This document shows, piece by piece, positions 8,321 to 15,282 of a stretch of 64,000 nucleotides of DNA; the stretch's first letter is position 1, and each line of letters starts with the position of its first letter. The notes beneath the pieces are model-generated. The model had not been told where the DNA came from. It did no database searches and saw only the letters and a list, made by a program, of their open reading frames with translations. The stretch is from Aquisediminimonas sp031376385 (lineage in GTDB: Bacteria; Pseudomonadota; Alphaproteobacteria; Sphingomonadales; Sphingomonadaceae), in NCBI GenBank assembly GCA_031376385.1, contig JANMDQ010000015.1:372001-436000 (forward strand). Reading direction: 5' to 3'. The position numbers and the translations under genes were made by a program.

Positions 8321-9286
8321 GTGGTCGCAGTCGCCCTTTTGTCGAACCCGCTTTCGACGGGCAACCGCGCCATCCTTCCTGCGATTCGCGATTATTGCGC
8401 TGCGCGACCTGAACTGTTCCATTATGAAGTGGAGCGCGCCGATGAAATTGGCAAAGCGCTGAAGGCAATTGCCCGAGCTGAACCGCGCGTCTTGGTGATC
8501 AATGGCGGCGATGGCACTGTGCAAGCGGCGCTAACAGAGCTTCATTTGGGGGATCATTTTAAGGGAGCGCCGCCGCCCGTGGCAGTGCTGCCCAACGGAA
8601 AGACCAATCTGATCGCGCTAGATCTTGGTTCTGTCGGAGATCCCTTGGCTGCATTGGAACGGATAGTAGCTATAGCACAGACCAATCTGGCCGATCATCT
8701 GGTGGAGCGCGAACTGATTGCGCTGACTGAAGGTGAACTTGGCAATCGCCCAGTGCTCGGAATGTTTCTAGGCGGGGCAGGGCTCGCTGATACGATCCTT
8801 TACTGCCGCCATAAAATTTATCCGATGGGCCTGCCCAATGGGTTAAGCCATGTGCTTGCGGGAATTGCGGTCTTTTTTTCCATGTTTACAGGTATCAGAG
8901 GGCGTATTTTACCGCCTAAGCCAATGCCAGTCAGTGTCTCCCTTACCCGCGACGGCCAGATTAGTGGCAATTTTGCATTCCTGATCGTCACGACGCTCGA
9001 AAAAATGGTGTTGGGCGCGCAGACAGGTGGTGAAGCCGGCGGCATGAAACTTATTGCTGTTGAAAATTCGGCTTGGTCTTTGTTGAAGGCTTTGATCTTG
9101 AGCGTTCGCGGCAAACTGGGCGACGAAAAGGTTGACGGCGTTCATCTTGAGAACGGCGACATCATAAGAATCGATAGTGAGAAGACGAGCGTTATCCTTG
9201 ATGGTGAGGAATTTCATGCCATTGCGGGGCGACCGATCATGTTGCGGTCGACGCCGCCGATGAACTTCCTTCGTCTGGCGGCGTGA
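8321..9286 (+). CDS. Diacylglycerol/lipid kinase family protein
   Basis: A 321-residue protein with the DAGK catalytic fold. SNPLSTGNR near the N terminus is the first nucleotide-binding strand and loop, and VLVINGGDGTVQAAL carries the family GGDGT signature. PVAVLPNGKTNLIALDLG matches the LP.GT.N segment. DAGK-family enzymes phosphorylate diacylglycerol, sphingoid bases or related lipids. The start is GTG at 8321, two bases after the DUF2141 stop. Its stop overlaps the start of the Tam41-like gene in GTGA, which suggests translational coupling; diacylglycerol as substrate is an inference from that partner. Confidence 0.88.
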   Translation: MVAVALLSNPLSTGNRAILPAIRDYCAARPELFHYEVERADEIGKALKAIARAEPRVLVINGGDGTVQAALTELHLGDHFKGAPPPVAVLPNGKTNLIALDLGSVGDPLAALERIVAIAQTNLADHLVERELIALTEGELGNRPVLGMFLGGAGLADTILYCRHKIYPMGLPNGLSHVLAGIAVFFSMFTGIRGRILPPKPMPVSVSLTRDGQISGNFAFLIVTTLEKMVLGAQTGGEAGGMKLIAVENSAWSLLKALILSVRGKLGDEKVDGVHLENGDIIRIDSEKTSVILDGEEFHAIAGRPIMLRSTPPMNFLRLAA

Positions 9287-10152
9287 CTGCGCTTAGAACC
9301 CTTATCGCAGGCGAACTGGCTGAACCTGTTGACACGCGTGTCTCGGCGATGGCTGCGGCTGTGGCCGGGCAGCACGGGGCCGCATCTCTAGCCGTCCTTT
9401 TTTATGGATCTTGTTTACGCGAAAAGCAGCTTGATGGGCTGATGCTCGATTTCTATCTTATTGTCTCGGATTACCCCTCTGCCTATGCTAAACGCTGGTT
9501 GGCGACGGCCAATCGGTTGATCCCGCCCAACGTTTTCCCCTTCGCACATGATGGTCTCGCTGCGAAATATGCGGTTCTCAGCATGGCCGACTTTCAGGCA
9601 TTGAATTTGCCTACAGCTTCAACTGTTTCTGTGTGGGCACGCTTCGCGCAGCCAGTGCGGATGGTGTGGTCGGCTGGAGATGACGTAAGTGAGAAGATCG
9701 TCGGAGCAGTTGCCAGTGCGCCAGTGACGCTGACAGAGCTTGCAAAGCCGATGGCAAATAACGCTGATGCTGACGCCATCTGGCGCGCCGGGTTCGCGTT
9801 GACTTACACGTGCGAGTTGCGGGCGGAGAGGAACAATCGGTCAGGATCAATCATTGACTCTGATCCAGAGCGTTACGCTCAGATATCTGCGGCATTGCCC
9901 GAGATTAGGGAAGTCAGTCGCGATACTGCCGAGACGCGTTGGTCGTCACTGCGCCGTCACGGAAAACTAATGAGCGTTATGCGACTTGCGAAGGCCAGCC
10001 TGACGTTCGCCGGCGGCATTGATTATATCGCTTGGAAGATTAATCGCCACGCCGGAACATCAATTGAGATTAGACCGTGGCAACGGCGCTGGCCCCTGCT
10101 GGGGGCAGTGACGCTGGTGCCTCAACTGTTCCTCTCAGGCGCGATCAAGTAG
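9283..10152 (+). CDS. Tam41-like phosphatidate cytidylyltransferase (CDP-DAG synthase)
   Basis: This 289-residue protein aligns by eye along its length with the mitochondrial CDP-diacylglycerol synthase Tam41/Mmp37. FYGSCLRE matches the nucleotidyltransferase YGS motif, and LDFYLIVSDYPSAY matches the second acidic strand. FPFAHDGLAAKYAVLSMADF matches the Tam41 NPF...VKYGVVSM segment. ALTYTCELRAER, SDPERY and the C-terminal ASLTFAGGIDYIAWKI also have counterparts. Tam41 makes CDP-diacylglycerol from CTP and phosphatidate and is unrelated to CdsA. The GTG start overlaps the kinase stop by 4 bases. The match is from memory of the yeast sequence; a profile search against PF09139 would settle it. 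Confidence 0.75.
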   Translation: MTALRTLIAGELAEPVDTRVSAMAAAVAGQHGAASLAVLFYGSCLREKQLDGLMLDFYLIVSDYPSAYAKRWLATANRLIPPNVFPFAHDGLAAKYAVLSMADFQALNLPTASTVSVWARFAQPVRMVWSAGDDVSEKIVGAVASAPVTLTELAKPMANNADADAIWRAGFALTYTCELRAERNNRSGSIIDSDPERYAQISAALPEIREVSRDTAETRWSSLRRHGKLMSVMRLAKASLTFAGGIDYIAWKINRHAGTSIEIRPWQRRWPLLGAVTLVPQLFLSGAIK

Positions 10153-10155
10153 GCC

Positions 10156-10195
10156 AAAAAAAGCGGCCTTTCGCGGGGGTGTGCGAAAGGCCGCT
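10156..10195 (-). terminator. Rho-independent terminator for the CC_3452-type gene
   Basis: A perfect 13-base-pair stem (AGCGGCCTTTCGC at 10162-10174 with 10183-10195) and 8-base loop. On the minus strand it is followed by a run of seven T (10155-10161). It lies 53 bases after the stop of the minus-strand gene at 10249. On the plus strand there is no U-run, so for the Tam41-like gene it would at most be a weak stop. Confidence 0.85.
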
Positions 10196-10248
10196 CAGTG
10201 TCCACAGCATAAGATGGAGTCGCTGTGGAGGGATATATATTGGCTAAT

Positions 10249-10581
10249 TTAGCGCGCTTTGGCGTTGCACTTTTCAAGGGCAATTGCGTCGAAATCTGTG
10301 CCCTTGTAACTAAAGCTCGACACTTTTCCGACTTTGCGGGCGGCCTGCGCACACACGATTTCGGGGCGGCTGTTGGCAGTTGCTGCCGTGCAGACATTCG
10401 TGTTGCAGCGCCACAACGTGTCGTTCACGATTTTGGTGCCGGTAACTGACTGTGTCGGCGTCAGGCGAAAATCGGGTGCGTTGGTGGCGGCGAATGATGC
10501 GTTGGTTGTGGCACCAAGCAGGACAGCCGAAAATGCAATCGACGTGGCGAGGGGGATCATTTGGGAGAGGAATTTATTCAT
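10249..10581 (-). CDS. CC_3452-family small secreted protein
   Basis: A 110-residue protein with a signal peptide (SIAFSAVLLGATTNASFA, cut about residue 31). The short mature domain resembles the CC_3452 family common in sphingomonads and Caulobacter. DTLWRCNTNVCTA contains a Cys pair, RPEIVCAQAARKVGKVSSF the third Cys, and LEKCN the fourth at the C terminus, so two disulfides are likely. No function is known for the family. It has its own strong terminator and is divergent from the HxlR regulator, which may control it through the shared upstream region. Confidence 0.8.
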   Translation of the reverse strand: MNKFLSQMIPLATSIAFSAVLLGATTNASFAATNAPDFRLTPTQSVTGTKIVNDTLWRCNTNVCTAATANSRPEIVCAQAARKVGKVSSFSYKGTDFDAIALEKCNAKAR

Positions 10582-10626
10582 TGTGATGCACCTTTCTTTT
10601 TAAGTTGCGAATCACTACCTATTGGA

Positions 10627-10649
10627 TTAGGTTTTTAGTTGCAACCTAA
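10627..10649. promoter_or_regulatory. Inverted repeat between the CC_3452-type gene and hxlR-type gene
   Basis: TTAGGTT at 10627-10633 and AACCTAA at 10643-10649 form a 7-base inverted repeat with 9 bases between, and TTGCAA lies inside. It sits in the shared upstream region of two divergent genes, where an autoregulated HxlR dimer would be expected to bind. The link is an inference from position. Confidence 0.4.
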
Positions 10650-10719
10650 AACTGATATTTTTTTTGCATCCCTGCAAAATGCGCTTAGGATCGACGGAAC
10701 TACTGACAAGGAGAGTCTG

Positions 10720-11211
10720 ATGGGATTGAGAGAACCGCTGGAAGACATTGTAACGTGCGGCCTGCCGGTAGCCTTAGAGGCGATCGGGGAGCGCTGGTCG
10801 TTTCTGATTCTGCGTGGTTCTCTAAACGGGTTGCGCCACTTTGAGGAATTTCAGGCGACATTAGGTATAGCCCGCAACATCTTGGCGAACCGCCTTGGTC
10901 GTTTGGTGGAACATGGTATTTTGGCCCGTGCACCTATGCGTGATGATCGCCGAAAAATTGAATATCGATTAACTGAAAAGGGTGCCGAACTCTGTCCGGC
11001 CATGATTGCGCTGCGCACTTGGGGCGAAAAGTGGGGCAATGGAGTTCCATTCACACCTACGCTGGTCGATTCGCGCGACGAGCAACCAATCGCTGGCGTC
11101 GCGGTTCTGTCACACGATGGTCGTGTGCTTAGGCTTGAAGATTTGTGCTGGAAGCATACGCATGACATTCGGCCATTGGAAATGCCGATCCAGAATGCCC
11201 AAGCCGCTTAG
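10720..11211 (+). CDS. HxlR-family winged-helix transcriptional regulator
   Basis: A 163-residue regulator with the HxlR core: CGLPVALEAIGERWSFLILR (the conserved Cys and the ERW segment), LRHFEEFQATLGIARNILANRL (recognition helix), then EYRLTEKG. HxlR proteins bind as dimers and often respond to aldehydes, quinones or redox state through the conserved cysteine. ATG 10720 has AAGGAG at 10708-10713. The upstream ATG-like codon at 10639 would add 27 residues encoded by the regulatory region. It is divergent from the CC_3452-type gene and convergent with rpoZ. Confidence 0.88.
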   Translation: MGLREPLEDIVTCGLPVALEAIGERWSFLILRGSLNGLRHFEEFQATLGIARNILANRLGRLVEHGILARAPMRDDRRKIEYRLTEKGAELCPAMIALRTWGEKWGNGVPFTPTLVDSRDEQPIAGVAVLSHDGRVLRLEDLCWKHTHDIRPLEMPIQNAQAA

Positions 11212-11219
11212 CCTTGATG

Positions 11220-11243
11220 GGCTCCGGGTGGCAACCCGGAGCC
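11220..11243. terminator. Bidirectional hairpin between hxlR-type gene and rpoZ
   Basis: GGCTCCGGGT (11220-11229) pairs with 11234-11243 around a GGCA loop, giving a 10-base-pair stem. It lies 8 bases after one stop and just past the other. No long T-run follows on either strand, so termination strength is uncertain. Confidence 0.6.
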
Positions 11244-11250
11244 TCCAAAT

Positions 11251-11592
11251 TCAGTCGGTTTCGCCACCCAAATTCTGATTGCGCGGCGGAGTTGCAGCCG
11301 TCAGGCGAAGCGCTTCAGCGGATTGGCTGAGCGACCCCATTTCGTCGACTTCATCATCATCTTCCAGACGAACGCGTTGCAGGCTGGTGACCACTGCGTC
11401 GAGCAATTCATCAGGATAAACAGTTTCTTCTGCAATTTCGCGAAGTGCAACGACGGGGTTTTTATCGCGATCCCGGTCAATGGTCAGTTCGCCGCCGCCC
11501 GAAATCTGGCGTGCGCGCTGGGCCGCCACAAGCACAAGGTCAAAGCGGTTGGAAACTTTATCGACACAATCTTCAACGGTAACGCGCGCCAT
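11251..11592 (-). CDS. rpoZ: RNA polymerase omega subunit
   Basis: A 113-residue protein that opens with MARVTVEDCVDKVSNRFDLV, the signature of bacterial omega, and continues with the conserved AAQRARQI and KNPVVALREIAEETV segments. Omega helps assemble beta-prime and in some bacteria forms part of the ppGpp site; a DksA homologue is encoded at 45.4 kb. The acidic C-terminal tail (EDDDEVDE) is common in alphaproteobacteria. It is convergent with the HxlR-type gene and divergent from the cardiolipin synthase. Confidence 0.95.
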   Translation of the reverse strand: MARVTVEDCVDKVSNRFDLVLVAAQRARQISGGGELTIDRDRDKNPVVALREIAEETVYPDELLDAVVTSLQRVRLEDDDEVDEMGSLSQSAEALRLTAATPPRNQNLGGETD

Positions 11593-11716
11593 CCGACGGC
11601 CTCCATAATCTTAAAATGGGGTGAATTGAAAACACTGGTAGCAACACAGTACGCAAAAGGCAAGGAAAAGCGGCAAGCGCTTGCTATTGGGGCGACATAA
11701 GCGGCATGTGGTGGTT

Positions 11717-12889
11717 ATGGTCCGCCTTCCCAATTTTCCGCAGATCCGAGCCGAGGTTGCGGGCCATACGCTTACTGTAGCAGTGACTGGTGCAGATCGA
11801 TTGTCCGCCGTTTTGCGGATCATTGAAACCGCCAAATCTTGTTTACGTCTTTTTTTCTACATCTTCGGTGATGATGAAACATCGAACATTGTCAGAGAAG
11901 CTTTGATCGATGCGCGTAACAGGGGTGTCGAAGTGTCGTTGCTGATCGACGGCTTTGGCAATGGGGACCGTAGTGATTCGGCTTATGCTCCCTTGATTGA
12001 GGCAGGCGTTGTCTTCGCGCGCTTTCATTCTGCTTGGGGCCGAAGATATCTGTTGCGTAATCATCAGAAAATCGTCGTTGCTGATGATCAGCGCGCCTTG
12101 GTCGGCGGATCCAATATCGTCGGCCATTATTTTGCTGATGATCCCGATGGCGGCAGCTGGCACGATCTTTATGTGAGCATCGAAGGCCCGGCGGCCAGGC
12201 GGCTGGCGCTCTACCATGAGGCGCTGAAAAGCTGGATGCTGGGCAGTCGCAAATCACTGCGCACGCTCACCCAGATATTGACCGAACATAGCGACACAAG
12301 CGGCCCCATACGCTGGATGATGGGCGGTCCGTTTCAGCGCCTCAGCCCGCTGACCCGCGCGATCAAACGCGATCTGCATGGCACGCGGCGGCTGGATATG
12401 ATCCAGGCCTATTTCTCCCCCAATTGGGGAATGCTCCGGCGGTTGGCGCGGACCGGCGTTCGCAAAGGCGGCCACGCACGAGTGATCACCGCCGCACGCT
12501 CAGACAATAGCGTCACCATCGCGGCGGCGCGGCATTGCTATCGGCGGCTGTTGCGCAGCGGCGTTGAGATCCTCGAATATCAGCCGCAAATGCTGCACAT
12601 GAAGCTGATCGTGGCCGATGAGATCGTCTATATCGGCTCCGCCAATTTCGACATGCGCAGCCTGTATATCAACGCCGAAATCATGGTGCGCATTGTCGAT
12701 AAGGCCTTTGCCGATCAGATGCGGAAATTGATCGAAGCGCATGTGCCCTATTCCGAAGCCATCACGCCGCAGCTTCACAAATCACGATCCGGGCTGTTTG
12801 CCCGCACCAAATGGTTGCTGTCTTATTTCCTGGTGTCGAGTGTAGACTTCACCGTTTCGCGCGGCATCAATCTGCGGCGTGGGCGGTAG
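11717..12889 (+). CDS. Cardiolipin synthase-type phospholipase D protein
   Basis: This 390-residue protein has two HKD motifs: HQKIVVADDQRALVGGSN in the first half and HMKLIVADEIVYIGSANFD in the second. Each is followed by the GS/GG-N strand of the PLD superfamily. There is no N-terminal membrane helix pair, so it resembles ClsB-type soluble or peripheral enzymes. These condense two phosphatidylglycerols, or PG with PE, into cardiolipin. Start choice is uncertain: ATG 11717 has a poor ribosome site, and a longer frame opens at 11681. It lies 1.6 kb from the kinase/Tam41 pair that would supply CDP-DAG, the precursor of phosphatidylglycerol. Confidence 0.85.
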   Translation: MVRLPNFPQIRAEVAGHTLTVAVTGADRLSAVLRIIETAKSCLRLFFYIFGDDETSNIVREALIDARNRGVEVSLLIDGFGNGDRSDSAYAPLIEAGVVFARFHSAWGRRYLLRNHQKIVVADDQRALVGGSNIVGHYFADDPDGGSWHDLYVSIEGPAARRLALYHEALKSWMLGSRKSLRTLTQILTEHSDTSGPIRWMMGGPFQRLSPLTRAIKRDLHGTRRLDMIQAYFSPNWGMLRRLARTGVRKGGHARVITAARSDNSVTIAAARHCYRRLLRSGVEILEYQPQMLHMKLIVADEIVYIGSANFDMRSLYINAEIMVRIVDKAFADQMRKLIEAHVPYSEAITPQLHKSRSGLFARTKWLLSYFLVSSVDFTVSRGINLRRGR

Positions 12890-13119
12890 GGGCTGGTTTG
12901 ACTGACATCACTGTGGAATAGACTGGAAAAGTTGTAGTATGTCATTGACTGCTCCTCATCGGTATCATCCAACGTGCAAAACCGGCGCCCGTCAACACCA
13001 TTTCCCGCCAGATTCTGCCCAAAGTTTAGTAAAGTTGTGCCAGTCGTGCGTTTGAAACAAGAGTGCTTTTGGAGGAAATATTTCCTCTTGCTGGGGATCG
13101 CTGGTGGAGCCTGCGCCCG

Positions 13120-13147
13120 AAGTTGACACATGGTTGACACCTGAAAC
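13120..13147 (-). repeat. Dispersed repeat 2, copy B (inverted)
   Basis: All 28 bases match the reverse complement of 4877-4904. The two copies face each other across about 8.2 kb of envelope and lipid genes. Confidence 0.85.
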
Positions 13148-13698
13148 CTCTCTTGGGGGGCATCGCTTCTCAAACCTGAACAAGATTACAGTGCGGCGCG
13201 TGTTTTGCGCGCCTTCCCGCCGTGATCAGGCACAAAAATCCCGCGCGCGCAGTGGCGTGGATCAATCATTCACAATCTGCTGCACAGGGCGACAGGGTTT
13301 CAAGGAGCAGTTGGAACGTTAGGCGAACATTTCTGTTTTGTCAATATGAATCAGGTGCCATTTGGCAGTGCAAAAATGGATCGCTAGACTTATGGTTGCA
13401 GCACCCGTGGCACCTGTCGAGGCAATAAGGGATCGGGATCCTCGCACAGGCAAGCGAGTGCCGTGGACGAAGGATAATGAAGTGCGCTATCCGCGGTAAC
13501 CAACCAGTACTCTGGGCCTGACCCGGAGCCCAGCAGTCCCAAACGCCCAAATATCCCCACTCAGCTCAGCATCATGCCCGGCACACAGCACTTCTCACAT
13601 TTCAAGAAACGGCAGATTCCTCAACAAGTGGAGTGTGTTTCAGCCTTTTTTCCTACACCCATCCGCCTGCCCGCATCAAGGGCCGCCGTTGCACACTG

Positions 13699-13742
13699 AA
13701 AGTCACAAAGGTCATACGAAAACGCACTTTTGATGAACAGAT
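13699..13742 (-). repeat. Dispersed repeat 1, distal block (copy B, inverted)
   Basis: Read on the minus strand, 41 of 44 bases match 4595-4638. The frame on the minus strand gives the peptide LFIKSAFSYDLCD, against LFMKSAFSCDLCD in copy A. Confidence 0.8.
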
Positions 13743-13849
13743 ATCTGTCCTCTGCTCTTTCGCAAACGGCCATCACCTCAAGCCTGAGCGCGCGCCACAG
13801 GGCCGGAATCGGGAAGGCGGAAGGAAGGCAAAAGGTCATGGCACCCATC

Positions 13850-13889
13850 CACCAGAAAATGCCCTACTTTGCAAGAACATTATACGAAC
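13850..13889 (-). repeat. Dispersed repeat 1, copy B: SOS-box element (inverted)
   Basis: Read on the minus strand it begins GTTC-GTATAAT-GTTC (13875-13889) and continues TTGCAAAGTAGG and ATTTTCTGGTG; 37 of 40 bases match 4421-4460. The box and its TATAAT are intact. A minus-strand frame opens at 13848 close after it. Confidence 0.85.
13875..13889 (-). promoter_or_regulatory. Candidate LexA (SOS) box, GTTC-N7-GTTC
   Basis: Third independent example of the same 15-base arrangement in the window. On the plus strand it reads GAAC-N7-GAAC. Its function is inferred from the motif only. Confidence 0.5.
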
Positions 13890-14000
13890 ATTAGGGATGA
13901 GCTTTTGTATGGTCGGATTGTGCGGCGCATGAAGCGCTGAAGAGGATTGGAAGTCAAATGCGCTGTCGGCGTAATCCAGATTTAAGTGCATTTGGTAAAC

Positions 14001-14028
14001 TGGTACCGTAATTCTGGTACCGTAATTC
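14001..14028. repeat. Perfect 14-base tandem duplication
   Basis: TGGTACCGTAATTC occurs twice head to tail (14001-14014 and 14015-14028), about 100 bases past the 3' end of the restriction-modification genes. Each unit contains the GGTACC palindrome. It may be a slippage product or a direct repeat left by an insertion. Confidence 0.8.
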
Positions 14029-14124
14029 GAAGCGGGTCAAAACCTAGCAGCAGGCACTGGATAAGGACATAGGCCTGCTGGGGAGGTGATTGAGAGCTAA
14101 TTCCATCGGCTACGGCCTACTCAG

Positions 14125-15282
14125 CTAAAGGTTTAAAACCTTTTCTAGAAATGCCTTAGCGGCGAGCGTGTCTATTTGTGATTCTGGGTTCATTATCAGA
14201 TGCCCGACGGTCTTTCCCTCGAATTGTGACACCCCCCGAGAGTTTCGGCCTGCCCAATGTTTCAGTAGGATTGTTGATCCGAGAAGTTTGGTTTGGAATA
14301 TTGAAATAAGAACCGTGTTAACAATTTTTTCTGGATCAACACCGACAAAATAAAACATGAAAACGGTTTTCGGAGCCGACAAGAATTCCAATATTTTATC
14401 TAAATTATAGGCCTTTGGATTAGAGTCCAAAATCATTATTTTGGTCTTAACGTCTGTTTCAGTGTGATATTTATCAAAGATTCGTTGATAATCTCCGAGA
14501 TTATTGTCTGCCTTAAATCTCGGTATTCCCTTTGTTTTGTCTTTTAGGGCGAATATCAAATCTTGTCGTAAGAGTTCGTTCTCTCCAGCAATCAAATACT
14601 CAATAATTCTTCCACGCACATTCACATTCTCAATGAGTGCAGCAAGCAGAATCTCCGTTTGAAACCGAGCAACTTTCTCGTCAAGATCGCGCTTCAGTTC
14701 GACAGCCTCAGGCGAACCCGTAAATGCAATTGCTCTATCTGGGGCATCCATAATGGTAGTCCGACAGGCATCTGAAACAGCAAATTTTTGCCCCGTAGGG
14801 CTTATGTCGTTCGTGGATTCAACAAGACGCACGAGATTCCCGTCAAAGCCAATCCCGTTGTGAATATTGTACAAGCGCTCGAAGTTATCATGCGAGTTTT
14901 TAATATTCTCAAATTCGCGCATGATGTCTGAGCCGTTGAAACTTCCCCTGATATTGTTTTCTCTAAACTCGTGGGAACTGTGACTAATCTTTTTCAGAAA
15001 TGTAGAATTAGATAATAGGTTATGATTTTTGTGTGGCAGCACGACACATACTATAAAATATCTGTCATCAACTTTTTGAAGATTTGAGAGAGAAAGAACG
15101 GTATTCCCAAAATTTTCGCTTTGGGATGAGCTGAACCTTATTGCGAAATCAGAGCAATAATAGACCGAGCGATCTTGAACGAGGGAGAACTCGTCCACAA
15201 CGAGCCGTGCCAGCTTGCTCTTATCGTTTATCCCGTCATGACTTGAGATGAAGGCGAGCAATGGAGCTAAAACGTCACTCAT
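14125..15282 (-). CDS. Putative restriction endonuclease paired with the DNA methyltransferase
   Basis: I do not recognise the family of this 385-residue protein. It starts inside the end of the methyltransferase gene (ATGAGTGA, 8-base overlap at 15275-15282), so it is translated with it, which is the main reason to call it the cognate nuclease. A SENFGNTVLSLSNLQ strand region, an FIVCVVLPHKNHNLL segment and an NNIRGSFNGSDIMREFE helix are visible. EAVELKRDLDEKVARF could hold acidic and lysine residues of a PD-(D/E)XK site, but that is only a suggestion. Base composition is AT-rich compared with neighbours, a sign of transfer. It could instead be a specificity or regulatory protein. Confidence 0.55.
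   Translation of the reverse strand: MSDVLAPLLAFISSHDGINDKSKLARLVVDEFSLVQDRSVYYCSDFAIRFSSSQSENFGNTVLSLSNLQKVDDRYFIVCVVLPHKNHNLLSNSTFLKKISHSSHEFRENNIRGSFNGSDIMREFENIKNSHDNFERLYNIHNGIGFDGNLVRLVESTNDISPTGQKFAVSDACRTTIMDAPDRAIAFTGSPEAVELKRDLDEKVARFQTEILLAALIENVNVRGRIIEYLIAGENELLRQDLIFALKDKTKGIPRFKADNNLGDYQRIFDKYHTETDVKTKIMILDSNPKAYNLDKILEFLSAPKTVFMFYFVGVDPEKIVNTVLISIFQTKLLGSTILLKHWAGRNSRGVSQFEGKTVGHLIMNPESQIDTLAAKAFLEKVLNL

Larger units (their letters stand above)
12890..14124. other. 1.2-kb gene-free stretch with inverted copies of both dispersed repeats
   Basis: No frame here has a convincing ribosome site or recognisable product. It contains repeat 2 inverted (13120-13147), a 19-base relic of a GGGTCAAGCCC-type repeat (13514-13532), the 44-base block and SOS-box element of repeat 1 inverted (13699-13742 and 13850-13889), and a tandem 14-base duplication (14001-14028). 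It borders the AT-rich restriction-modification genes and may be a site of past insertions. Confidence 0.75.

Noticed and set aside
13514..13532. 19-base sequence matching the reverse complement of 43684-43702 with one mismatch
   Set aside because: Probably a relic of the common GGGTCAAGCCC-type repeat of alphaproteobacteria; too short to say more.
4342..14124. CRISPR array in the repeat regions
   Set aside because: Repeats are too few, unequally spaced and inverted, and no cas genes are present.
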